Source of the DNA: Tritrichomonas musculus
Lineage: Eukaryota; Parabasalia; Tritrichomonadida; Tritrichomonadidae
DNA: 30,921 nt
NCBI GenBank assembly: GCA_039105265.1
Contig: JAPFFF010000212.1
Span: 1 to 30,921 of the forward strand
Direction: 5' to 3'
The position numbers and the translations under genes were made by a program. Under the pieces are notes generated by a model, which saw nothing but the letters and a program-made list of their open reading frames with translations, was not told the origin of the DNA and searched no databases. This document shows, one piece after another, positions 8,719-17,518 of this stretch (its first letter is position 1; every line of letters starts with the position of its first letter).

Positions 8719-9680
8719 ATGAAAGGTGAAATAGATAATGCTGCTAAGTATTGCGAAGAAGAAAAAATAGATGCACTTGCTGCTTTAATTCCTAAAGTTA
8801 TTGATGCTAATGTTGTTGTTTTAGTGTTTTTTTTTTTTACTTTTTTAGATGGGACCGTAATGGACAAGTAATTAAGCAAGGTTCTTTACTTCATGTTGCT
8901 GCTTATTGCGGTTCAATAGATTGTATAAATTTTCTTCTTGATAATAAAGCAGATATTGATAAAAGAGATGAGATTTTATTATATGATTGTTAATTTCATT
9001 TTTTCATTTTTTTTTTCATGGCGTTTATTATTTCCCGAATTGATCGAACTCCGATTTATATGGCATGCATTAGTGGATATTTTCCAGTTGTTGAGCTTTT
9101 ATTAACAGAAGGAGCTGATCCCAATATTTTTGATATTCATGATTTTTATTTTTCATCATCATATTTTCACACTTCTTTTTTTTAAAAATTATGTTTATTA
9201 TATTAGATTAATTGGACGCCTTTACATAGAGCTGCTCTTTGGTCACATATTTCGATAATTAAACTACTTTTATCTCATAAAGTTGATCCGAAAGTTGCCG
9301 ATGACATTTTTTTTCATTCATTTATAATGTTTAGAATCAAATGATTTAATGGCGTTTGCATTTATATATATTTATTGGACTCCACTTCATCTCACAGCAA
9401 AATGGGATCATTTTGAAGCAGCAGAAATACTTTTAGCAGCAGGTGCTGATGTGAATGCAACAAACATTTCCACTTTCATATTTATTTTGATATTCTATCA
9501 AATTAATTAATGGAATTTCAAAAAGTTTTTATTTATAAAACACCATTTGAAATTGCTTTTATGTTTAATCGAAGTAAGGTTGGAAGAGTACTTCGAAAAG
9601 CAGGAGGAGAAGTTAGTACAGATTATTTGAAACAACTTACTTCAGAAGAGAAGCAAGCATTATCAAAATTTGGAGTATAA
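8719..9680 (+). CDS. Ankyrin-repeat gene split into six blocks by five AT-rich inserts
   Basis: Coding blocks, all with clean ankyrin sequence: A 8719-~8825 (MKGEIDNAAKYCEEE), B ~8849-8972 (SLLHVAAYCGSIDCINFLLD), C ~9045-9143 (TPIYMACISGYFPVVELLL), D 9213-9305 (TPLHRAALWSHISIIKLLL), E 9376-9465 (TPLHLTAKWDHFEAAEILL), F 9537-9680 (TPFEIAFMFNRSKVGRVL, ending KFGV and TAA). Each middle block is one 33-residue repeat. The gaps contain in-frame stops. The first (8826-8848) could be a 23-nt GT-AG intron that keeps phase. The other four have no usable GT-AG pair. Blocks B-F would encode a small soluble ankyrin adaptor of unknown partner. The ATG lies 55 bp from the divergent ATG at 8663. It may be a gene with unusual introns or a decaying copy. 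Intact blocks at identical repeat positions argue against random decay. Confidence 0.6.
8973..9044 (+). other. Insert 1 between ankyrin blocks B and C
   Basis: This 72-nt insert follows GATGAG and precedes CGAACTCCG. It starts ATTTTATTATATG, contains T-rich tracts, and ends with ATGGCGTTT (9018-9026) exactly 27 nt before block C. ATT triplets bound it, and removing 66 nt between them keeps frame and a 33-residue repeat. Confidence 0.6.
9144..9212 (+). other. Insert 2 between ankyrin blocks C and D
   Basis: This 69-nt T-rich insert follows CATGAT and precedes TGGACG. It ends TTAGATTAAT and lacks the ATGG block seen in the other three. Removing exactly 69 nt restores a 33-residue repeat. No GT-AG intron can remove its in-frame TAA. 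Confidence 0.6.
9306..9375 (+). other. Insert 3 between ankyrin blocks D and E
   Basis: This 70-nt insert follows GATGAC and starts ATTTTTTTT. It contains AATCAAATGATTTAATGG (9335-9352), with ATGGCGTTT starting 27 nt before block E. ATT-to-ATT removal (64 nt) restores frame and a 33-residue repeat. Confidence 0.6.
9466..9536 (+). other. Insert 4 between ankyrin blocks E and F
   Basis: This 71-nt insert follows ACAAAC and starts ATTTCCACTTTC. It contains TATCAAATTAATTAATGG, a near match to insert 3, with ATGG starting 27 nt before block F. ATT-to-ATT removal (65 nt) restores frame. Confidence 0.6.
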
Positions 9681-9844
9681 AAATAAAAGATGATATTATT
9701 ATTATATTTTAGTAAAATTAACTTATATTTTTTTCTGGAAAAATCAATTTTTTGGCAGAATTCTATTCAATTGAAAATTTTAACAACATTGACATTTAAA
9801 AGTTTTATTCAAAATTTTAAAAAAATTATAAAAACATTTTAATT

Positions 9845-11353
9845 ATGGGGAAAAACAAATCAAAAAAGTCAAAAACTCAAAATTCAAAAAGAGATGATGA
9901 TGATGGAAATCCAAATCATGGCAAAAATTCAAACCGAAATCAAAAGAATCCAAACCAAAAAGGAAATAATAATAATAATTCTCGGAGAGGAGGGAATAAA
10001 CTAATAGATTTATCAGATCATGGATCTAGAACATGTAAACATTATTGTTTTGTCACCGAGCAAAAAGTTAGGCAAACTTTTGGCGATAAAACTTTCAAAA
10101 AAGCTCTTAGTGGGTTTCAAATAACAAGAAAAGAAAATGAAAAATTGAAGCAACTCCATCCAGAAGTAAATTGGTATAAAACAGATAATTTAATAATTTG
10201 CTTAGTATGTGGGAGAGTTGTTGATGAAAACCATTTCGACCGCCACTTTGTCCAAAACCACTGCTTGGCATTAGATCTTGACAAACAAGTTATATTTTGT
10301 ACTAAATGCAACGAAGAATATCAAATTGAGCCAGGAACACTTTGTGCTGAATTACTCAATATTAATACAGAAAAAGTAACCCCACTTACTGTTGCTGCAG
10401 CATCAACAATTAAAAGTGATGTAAGATTAAAAGGATTATTTAATCTAGGAAACAGTTGCTGGATGAATTCTGTTTTACAAATGTTTTCTCATCTTCCAGA
10501 ATTTGCAGCGGGAGGCGGCAGGTTATGTGGCAGTTTCAGAAATCTTAAACAATCACTCTTAATAACTGAACAAACAACTGGAAATAGCAGAGGAAAATCA
10601 AATTCATTTGCAATCCGACCAAACGAATTTGTTTCTGCTTTGAAAGAAAAGCTTGATTTTCTCGATGTTCATGAACAACAAGATGCTTACGAATTTTTAA
10701 TTTTTCTCTTAGATTTAATTAGAAATGAACAAGGAGGTATTTCGACCAATTTGAATTCAAGTAATTTGGAAGATGTTGAGAAATGCTTAAATACCCCTCT
10801 TGACAAACTTTTTGGCTTTATACTAAAAAGAGAAATGAGATGTCAAAATTGCCAAGCCGTTAAAGCACTTTATGAAAGATCAGCAGTTTTATCATTATTC
10901 ATACCATTTGCTGGTTCTGCTACTACTCTTGATGATTGCTTGCAGATGTACTTTAGCGAATCTTCTACAGATGAAGACCATGAATGTGAATTTTGTAACA
11001 CAAAAGCAGAATGCATCATGAAATCTTCAATGCTTCAAGAACATCTTCCCGAAGTTTTAATTTTACATTTATCTCGTTTTAGAATGGGCAAAAATGGATA
11101 TTTGAAAAATAATATTGAAGTTGTTTTTACAGAAGAACTTGTTTTAAACGACAATTTAAATGTTGATGCAACATATACATTATTTGGTTTTGTAACTCAT
11201 TATGGATCAATTGATGCTGGACATTACACATCACTTGGCAGAATTGGTGATAATTATTATTTGTTTGATGATGATTCTGTAACACCTGTTGACAAAGAAA
11301 AAGGCTTTCAGCTTCAACCATATATTATGTTTTATATAAGGAAACATGATTAA
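9845..11353 (+). CDS. Ubiquitin-specific protease with zf-UBP finger, USP16/45-like
   Basis: 502 residues. A Lys/Asn/Asp-rich basic N-terminus (1-60) resembles the MGKK-type start of USP16 and could act as a nuclear localisation signal. A zf-UBP zinc finger spans about 64-160 (C64, C68, C119, C122, H130/H134/H139, C152, C155). The USP domain spans about 195-500: Cys box GLFNLGNSCWMNSVLQ with nucleophile C205, HEQQDAYEF (276-284), structural zinc CxxC pairs at 333/336 and 381/384, His box DAGHYTS with H460, and final YYLFDDDSV with the catalytic-triad Asp near 475-477. All catalytic residues are present, so it should cleave ubiquitin from substrates. USP16 and related USP3/USP22 act on histone H2A/H2B. 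Which subfamily this belongs to is inference from finger and N-terminus. The start is the first ATG in an AT-rich leader, 165 bp after the split ankyrin gene. Confidence 0.93.
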   Translation: MGKNKSKKSKTQNSKRDDDDGNPNHGKNSNRNQKNPNQKGNNNNNSRRGGNKLIDLSDHGSRTCKHYCFVTEQKVRQTFGDKTFKKALSGFQITRKENEKLKQLHPEVNWYKTDNLIICLVCGRVVDENHFDRHFVQNHCLALDLDKQVIFCTKCNEEYQIEPGTLCAELLNINTEKVTPLTVAAASTIKSDVRLKGLFNLGNSCWMNSVLQMFSHLPEFAAGGGRLCGSFRNLKQSLLITEQTTGNSRGKSNSFAIRPNEFVSALKEKLDFLDVHEQQDAYEFLIFLLDLIRNEQGGISTNLNSSNLEDVEKCLNTPLDKLFGFILKREMRCQNCQAVKALYERSAVLSLFIPFAGSATTLDDCLQMYFSESSTDEDHECEFCNTKAECIMKSSMLQEHLPEVLILHLSRFRMGKNGYLKNNIEVVFTEELVLNDNLNVDATYTLFGFVTHYGSIDAGHYTSLGRIGDNYYLFDDDSVTPVDKEKGFQLQPYIMFYIRKHD

Positions 11354-11604
11354 TAATAATATATGCTTTTATTTGCTATTTAGATAAAATAAAATGTTTA
11401 TAGATAAAATTTCATTTATTTTACTTTTAAATATAAAGATTTACAACATATTTTGTAAAATTACTGTTGGCGAAGATTGTACAGATGAATGGTAAAGTCG
11501 AACATAAATTTTCTGAAATTGACAATTTCAGTAATAAATAACTTTTTTATTCATGATTATTATTTTCATTTTTGTATTTTTGATCAAAAAGTTGTAAACA
11601 CAAA
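11354..11604. other. 3' flank of the USP gene
   Basis: AT-rich non-coding DNA with no gene or RNA seen. It leads directly into a dispersed repeat arm. Confidence 0.5.
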
Positions 11605-11733
11605 AAATTTTATGTAAAAATATAAAAAGCTGCATTGTTATTTTTTTTTTTTTATTTACATGAATAATCTCAAAATAATATTCCACATTTTTCTCCTAAA
11701 TCTCTTTTCAATTAGTTCTCTCAAAAAGTTGAG
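11605..11733 (-). mobile_element. Second, single-arm copy of the foldback MITE
   Basis: Read on the minus strand it begins CTCAACTTTTTGAGAGAACT and continues AATTGAAA, GGAGAAAAATG, ATTATTTTGAG, ATGTAAATAAAAAA and GCTTTTTATATTTTTACATA. These words occur in the same order in the left arm at 6280-6403. The mirror arm is absent, so it is a truncated or half copy. It lies between the convergent 3' ends of the USP and giant ankyrin genes. Confidence 0.65.
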
Positions 11734-11793
11734 ATAAATAAAAATAATTAATTATTAGCATATATAATAACACTTTATATAATTAAGTAAATA

Positions 11794-14700
11794 CTACCAA
11801 CCACTATTATCATAATCACATAATTGACATGCAACATTATACAATTTCAAGAATTCTTTAGGTGTCTTAGGTTCAACTATATCATCTCTAATAAGTCCAT
11901 AATTTCTCACCAAATAGTCAAATGCAGTTAAACCATCATTATCTTTAATTGTCAGATCAATATTATCTTTTGTCAACAAAAGGCTAACGGAATAAGAAAT
12001 TTGATTTGCCAATGAAAATATGAGTGGTGTCATTCCATCGTTATTTTGTATATTCAAGTCTATTTCAGGTCTTCTAAGTAAGGCTTCCAATGATAGCGAA
12101 TTTTGGATGATAACTGCTTCGAATATCGGCGCTGATCCGTCATCACATTTTCTATTAACGTCTATTCCTTCGTGGTTCAACAAAGGCTCCAATAATTGCG
12201 GGTTTTGACAAGCGATAGCCAAAGGTGTATGTCCCAAAGTAATATTGAATGCGTTATCAATTTGACCTTCACCGATATCTTCAAAATAAACGTCCTCATT
12301 TTCATTCATAAAGAACATATAATTATTGTCATTCATTCCATTTCCAATTCCCGTGTAACCGTCATAACCGCCGTTAGATCCGTAATAACACTTAGTAAAC
12401 GGGTGATACAAATAAATGGGCTCATTTATGTCAATTCCAGGCTGATCGATCAATAAACTAATCAGCAAACTATCAACGGACAATGAGTAAGCAAAGGCGG
12501 TTTTGACATCTGACAAATAGGGGTCAAAATTAGGGTTACCCATAATTGCCTGCGCTATTGTATCTGTTCTCATCTTGATTGATTCGACGAGTAATGTTGT
12601 ACCTTGATTATTTCTGAGGTTTACATCGTCATTGAGAAGATTGAGAACAGAATTGAATGGAGTCAGTTCGTTCTGTCTACAAAGGCCAAATAGACAACTA
12701 ACGAGATCGTTTTTGTCAGGATCAAAGCGTGGATGATTCAATATCAAAGGGAGGTTGTGCTCAACTTCACCGTTCCATACACAGACAGTATACAAAATGT
12801 TCTCAAAAGTGCCAATTTTATTGGCAGATGGAACTTTTCGATTGACGTCAAAATTAAGCGTCATCAAATGCGCAAAGATAGTGCCAATGCCAAATATGGA
12901 GGCAGACATGAGAGCAATGTTCGTGTTGGGAAGATCAGCTTCAAAGTTGGCTGAGTTGGTAATGGCAACGGCTATTCGATCGCCGATGTTGGCGCCGTGG
13001 GCAGAGATACTTAACGCACTCTCATTGCTGCTGTTGGTGTAGTTAACATCAACTCTATCGTCGGAAAGTAGAAGTTCAACAAGCTTCAAATTGCCAACTA
13101 AAACAGCAGCCATCAAGGGAGCTTTGCCACTTTTGTCGGGGAAGTTAACGTCTATTTCAGGACTCTTTATCATGACGGACACGCAGTCGATGTTCTGCTG
13201 ATTAATTGCTGCAATGAGTGGCGTTACTCCATCAAATAAAAAGTTGGCATTGATATCAGTAAAGCTTAGAAAATAATTCAATATGTCATATTCAAATTCA
13301 ACTTTTTCAATACATCGATCATCGTTAATATTTCGCTTGTTTCCATGGAAAAAATTAACTTGCCGTGGCGCCACAAAGTCAAAAATACGACCTCCACCAA
13401 CATTCGATAATGAACTTGTGGGCTTGAAGTTGAAATAGGCAACAAAGGCAGAATTAATTTGCCACATTTGATCTCGAAGTTGTTCTTCACTGTAAGCATT
13501 GATGATCGTTTTCATGATTTGAAAATGCTTATAACGAGCTGCAATGATAATTGCTGTTTCATGCATTGAATTATAAAGATTAAGATCAATTCCCGGTTGC
13601 TTTAAAAGATATTCAACTGTTTCTAGTGATCCACTTGAAGCAGCAGCACAAAGTGCTGATCCTTCATGCATCGTTACGTTATTTATATACAATTGCGAAG
13701 AATCAGAATTATCATCAGAATTGTTGTTATTATTATTGTTATTGTGATTATCATTACTTCTTTCTTCTTTTTCATTGCTTCGATATTCTGGATTGTCACA
13801 TAAAAGTTTGACTATTTCAAATAATCCTTTTCGCGAAGCTTTGATTAAAGTGTCGCATTGAGCACCACCAAGCCTGATAAACAAAGAAGCAACAACAATT
13901 TGGCCGTTTTCAATGGCAGAATTCAAATATTTGTTGTTTAATTTGGAACATGATTCACCTGGAATCAATTTGAATATTAATTTGAGGATGTCAATATAAC
14001 CTTTACTTGCAATTTCACCAAGAATGCCACCAACTTGGTCAACATTTAGTGACAAATAGTGATTCTCTGCAAAAAAGTTGCAAACATCAAAGAAACCATT
14101 TTGAGCTGCTAAACAAAAGGCTTGATTGAATTTGAGTTCTTTATTCGATTCATCCTTTTGAGCAAATTTCGTTTCTATTATGTATTTCACTATTTCAAGT
14201 TGGCCATGTTGAGATGCTGATTCGAGAATCTGAGTCCAATCACAGTCTTCTCTGCTAATGAAGTATTTCAAGATATCAATATGTCCGAAATAAACAGCTT
14301 TTTGGATAAGTTTTGTGAATGTTTTTGAGCTGATTTCAATATTCATATTACCTATTTTAGTAGCTGCTTTCCTAAAGCATTGTTCTGTATCGTATAACTT
14401 ATCTTCATTATCATCTTTATCACCAAAGTCATCATTATTATCATTTTCGTTGTAATTATCATTATCAATAATATTCTCATCATTGCTGTCATTTGTTGTT
14501 TCTTTAAGATTAAGGTTGCTTCCAGCTGCTTCTGATGATGATGGTGGCCGAAGAACTTCAATCCAAAGTTTGATGACATCAAGATGACCTCTTGAAGCAG
14601 CCGCAATGAGAGATGACTCAATTTCAGCAGAAGAAATTGGTTTGTCATATCTCGCAGCAATCATCATTTTGATGATTCGGAGGCTTCCAAAAGAAGATGC

Positions 14701-16914
14701 TGCCTCAAGAACCGTTTTTGGCATCTGATTCAATTTTTGCTGAGTCAAATTCATTCCAAAAGTAGCCTGATTGGCCAGCAATTGAGAAGGAACGAAAATT
14801 GACTTGTCAGTTAGAGCAAGAATGATCTTCAAAAGATCTGAATAGCCTCTTGATGCAGCTGATATTGCGTTTTGTCTTAATGAATTATTTAAATTAGGAT
14901 TTTTACTTGTTAAATTAACACCAGAATCAATAATTGACATTAAAGAAACAATATTGTTAGTCAAAATGACTGTCAACATACAACTTTGTAAAATTCTGAT
15001 TAATGATGTTTGATCTGTCATTGTTTGCATTAGCCATTCAAAAATTCCATAACGATGATATTGAACAGCTTCCTTGAACACAGCAAAACCTGGCGATGTT
15101 TGTACTGCATTATCGTTGAAGAAAAAGTTTGCATTATGTGCAAATGCCATAACACGGTTCATGAATAAAAAGTTATTATTATTGTTCATGTTGTTATTCA
15201 TATTATTTTGAAGACTAGTTTGCCAATCATTCGAATTGGCCATTTCTGAAACTCGAATAATTTCTGTATTACCACCTTTAATAGCATTGACAAGAGTTTG
15301 TGGAGTGATCTCAGCATGATTAAGCATCATGTATTTGAAACAGGCTACTGATGAATGAAGGGCAGCATAATCAATAAAATACATTGGTTCGAAATTTTCA
15401 AATATTGATGGTTGAATTTTATGTGACATATCAAATTGAACGGCTGATAAAAGTTCTTGAAATTTATCTGTATCATCGTTAACAATAGCTATGGCAAATG
15501 GATCTGAATTATAAATATTATCACGCATTTCTTTATATATATGCCAATCATTCATTTTATACGTTTCAAGATTTCGTTCAAGAATGAAGCTTGATTGATG
15601 GGCATCTCCTCGAATTGAAATGTTTTCAATGATAAATGGAAATTTAGAATCTAATTCAGGAAGAAACCACAAAAAGAGCTGCGTTGTTACCGAAGAACGA
15701 TCTTCAACAGGATCAAATGTGATATTCTCCCAAATATTCTCGAGAATGGTGTCAAGCTCAATTAAATTTGATTTGTACATTTGATAAATGAAACTACCAA
15801 GTGAATTGACCGAAAGGAACATAACATATGGCTTGAAGAATGGTAAAAAATCTGGAACTTTTTCACTGATTCTTCGTATAAATTCAATTAAAACAGGATG
15901 TAGTTGAGGACGATAAGTTGCAACAATAGCTAAATTTGATGAAAATTCTTTGATCCTCTCTGGATCTTTCAGCCAAATTGACATTTCTAAATTTTCAATT
16001 GTGGCGTCTAATGTATTATCTGTTAAATTAAATAATTGTTCCTGAAGTGTAGTAACAAGTTCAATCTGATCTTGTTCAATATCCAAAATTTTTTGACCAT
16101 CATCAAATTTCTTTCTATATTCTGTAATTTTTTTCTGAATAAGTTTGATATCTAGATCATATGCAACTTTTTCAATAAAATCAATATTTTGTGAAGTAAT
16201 TTGACAGCAAACAAAATTAAAGAAATCACAAAAAATCTGAAATTGATTTGTAGGATCATCAATCTCATATCGAAATTCATTAAGCTCAGGATTTTCTGTG
16301 ATGGCAGCTGCTATTTTCCCTGATAAAGCTACTGTCAAACAATTACATGAATAATTATTGTTATTTGTAAAAATCGTGAAAGTTCTTGGATTTTTCTGAG
16401 AAAGATTTTGTATTGATAAAGGTAAAATCGCCATTTTTAATATTTTTGAAGAATAAGGACTTTGATAATTGATTTTTAAATTATATGTTGCGGAAATTGT
16501 AGGTGGTAAATTAACTTGCAAAATTTGAGCTAATTTTTTAAAAAAAGGACGTTCTTGCTTAATTTCAATTGAAGATGTTTTACCAACTAAAACATCAGCA
16601 AATTTTTGCATCGAATCAAATGGATCATTAATATCAATTGAAAATTCTTTCACTTCTGCTGGAAGTTTATTTATAACTGCTGATAAATCTCTAATAACTG
16701 GACTTGAAAAATAATATTCTTTCCCTTGGTTTGTAATTTTAAAATCTTTTGGATAAGAGGAAAGAACTTCTAGTAAGTTTGTTGAATTCAAAATTTGAAA
16801 TTGTGAAGACAAGAGAAAATTATCTGTAGTTTTACTATCAATTCTGCCAGGATTTCTAACGGAATCAATTATTTGTAGAGAAGATTGAGCATTTGGTAAA
16901 AGAAATCCAAACAT
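11794..16914 (-). CDS. Giant ankyrin-repeat protein with two N-terminal BTB-like modules
   Basis: 1706 residues from the Met at 16912-16914. The frame continues upstream to 17025, but those 37 codons are Lys/Asn/Ile-rich leader-like sequence, so I prefer MFGFLLPNAQSS as the start. Two BTB-like modules lie at about 57-134 (FKITNQGKEYYFSSPVIRDL) and 178-260 (FTIFTNNNNYSCNCLTVAL). A helical region and a DUF3447-like segment follow around 470 (FAIAIVNDDTDKFQELLS). Ankyrin repeats then run to the C-terminus, with canonical ones such as HTPLAIACQNPQLLEPLL and GMTPLIFSLANQISYSVSLL. Two Asn/Asp-rich low-complexity insertions sit near 805-840 and 1050-1070. This order is typical of the large trichomonad ankyrin family. 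The role is a protein-binding scaffold of unknown partners. No signal peptide or membrane span is evident. It is intact despite its length. Confidence 0.9.
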   Translation of the reverse strand: MFGFLLPNAQSSLQIIDSVRNPGRIDSKTTDNFLLSSQFQILNSTNLLEVLSSYPKDFKITNQGKEYYFSSPVIRDLSAVINKLPAEVKEFSIDINDPFDSMQKFADVLVGKTSSIEIKQERPFFKKLAQILQVNLPPTISATYNLKINYQSPYSSKILKMAILPLSIQNLSQKNPRTFTIFTNNNNYSCNCLTVALSGKIAAAITENPELNEFRYEIDDPTNQFQIFCDFFNFVCCQITSQNIDFIEKVAYDLDIKLIQKKITEYRKKFDDGQKILDIEQDQIELVTTLQEQLFNLTDNTLDATIENLEMSIWLKDPERIKEFSSNLAIVATYRPQLHPVLIEFIRRISEKVPDFLPFFKPYVMFLSVNSLGSFIYQMYKSNLIELDTILENIWENITFDPVEDRSSVTTQLFLWFLPELDSKFPFIIENISIRGDAHQSSFILERNLETYKMNDWHIYKEMRDNIYNSDPFAIAIVNDDTDKFQELLSAVQFDMSHKIQPSIFENFEPMYFIDYAALHSSVACFKYMMLNHAEITPQTLVNAIKGGNTEIIRVSEMANSNDWQTSLQNNMNNNMNNNNNFLFMNRVMAFAHNANFFFNDNAVQTSPGFAVFKEAVQYHRYGIFEWLMQTMTDQTSLIRILQSCMLTVILTNNIVSLMSIIDSGVNLTSKNPNLNNSLRQNAISAASRGYSDLLKIILALTDKSIFVPSQLLANQATFGMNLTQQKLNQMPKTVLEAASSFGSLRIIKMMIAARYDKPISSAEIESSLIAAASRGHLDVIKLWIEVLRPPSSSEAAGSNLNLKETTNDSNDENIIDNDNYNENDNNDDFGDKDDNEDKLYDTEQCFRKAATKIGNMNIEISSKTFTKLIQKAVYFGHIDILKYFISREDCDWTQILESASQHGQLEIVKYIIETKFAQKDESNKELKFNQAFCLAAQNGFFDVCNFFAENHYLSLNVDQVGGILGEIASKGYIDILKLIFKLIPGESCSKLNNKYLNSAIENGQIVVASLFIRLGGAQCDTLIKASRKGLFEIVKLLCDNPEYRSNEKEERSNDNHNNNNNNNNSDDNSDSSQLYINNVTMHEGSALCAAASSGSLETVEYLLKQPGIDLNLYNSMHETAIIIAARYKHFQIMKTIINAYSEEQLRDQMWQINSAFVAYFNFKPTSSLSNVGGGRIFDFVAPRQVNFFHGNKRNINDDRCIEKVEFEYDILNYFLSFTDINANFLFDGVTPLIAAINQQNIDCVSVMIKSPEIDVNFPDKSGKAPLMAAVLVGNLKLVELLLSDDRVDVNYTNSSNESALSISAHGANIGDRIAVAITNSANFEADLPNTNIALMSASIFGIGTIFAHLMTLNFDVNRKVPSANKIGTFENILYTVCVWNGEVEHNLPLILNHPRFDPDKNDLVSCLFGLCRQNELTPFNSVLNLLNDDVNLRNNQGTTLLVESIKMRTDTIAQAIMGNPNFDPYLSDVKTAFAYSLSVDSLLISLLIDQPGIDINEPIYLYHPFTKCYYGSNGGYDGYTGIGNGMNDNNYMFFMNENEDVYFEDIGEGQIDNAFNITLGHTPLAIACQNPQLLEPLLNHEGIDVNRKCDDGSAPIFEAVIIQNSLSLEALLRRPEIDLNIQNNDGMTPLIFSLANQISYSVSLLLTKDNIDLTIKDNDGLTAFDYLVRNYGLIRDDIVEPKTPKEFLKLYNVACQLCDYDNSGW

Positions 16915-16932
16915 AAAAAAATTATTAAACTT

Positions 16933-16938
16933 CAATGA
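16933..16938 (-). promoter_or_regulatory. Possible initiator (Inr) element
   Basis: On the minus strand TCATTG lies about 18 nt before the preferred ATG of the giant ankyrin gene. It fits the Trichomonas vaginalis Inr consensus TCAYTW in its first five bases. This also supports the downstream Met. Short AT-rich motifs arise easily by chance. Confidence 0.25.
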
Positions 16939-17025
16939 TTTCAAAACATTCAGCCAAATAAGTATCCAATTTTTTTTTTTTATGATATTTGTTCGGTTTT
17001 TTTTCTTTATAATAAATATATGCAA

Positions 17026-17509
17026 ATTATCAAACCTAGGCTTTGAATATATACAAATAAAAACAAAAGGTTTCGACGTTTAGCTGCTATCAAATTCTAA
17101 AATTATAAAAAATTAATATTAAATAATATTGGCATTATCAATAACATGATGCAATTTTAAATATGAAGCCGATTCTATTAGCCAAAATAGAGATATTTCA
17201 CTAAAAAAAATAAAAACAGAAAAAGTTTAACTTTTGAAAGCGGAAAATTTTTTTGAGTTCTTATCTAATTTCCACCATTCAAAGTGATTTTGGGAATTTG
17301 TAAATATCCAAATATATAAATGTTTTGTAACATCCATGTCATATATTCATTTTTTAGAATTTTATTTACATCTTATAAATTAATTAAAAAGTAATTAACT
17401 AAGTATCATGTAAGATATATTTATTTATGAAAAATAAAATTGAATTAATACGTTATTATAATTAATTCTCAATTGTGATATACAAATAAACTGAGTAAAA
17501 ATGTATATT
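17026..17509. other. AT-rich intergenic DNA, no gene seen
   Basis: No coding frame, RNA gene or long repeat is visible. It separates the giant ankyrin gene from the minisatellite. Confidence 0.55.
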
Positions 17510-17518
17510 AATATTTTA

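Noticed and set aside
8664-8879. N-terminal 72-codon extension of the USP-like frame
   Set aside because: It is antisense to the first ankyrin block and contains the Lys run from a T-tract; the Met at 8663 is a better start.
8973-9536. Ordinary GT-AG introns in the ankyrin gene
   Set aside because: The four later inserts lack a GT before the in-frame stop with a matching AG in the right phase, and none carries the trichomonad ACTAACACACAG motif.
14352-14660. 102-codon minus-strand frame within the giant ankyrin gene
   Set aside because: It is an out-of-frame shadow of the ankyrin coding sequence and its Asp/Asn-rich insert.
16915-17025. 37-codon extension of the giant ankyrin protein
   Set aside because: The composition is that of an AT-rich leader (Lys/Asn/Ile runs), and a possible initiator lies inside it, just before the preferred ATG.
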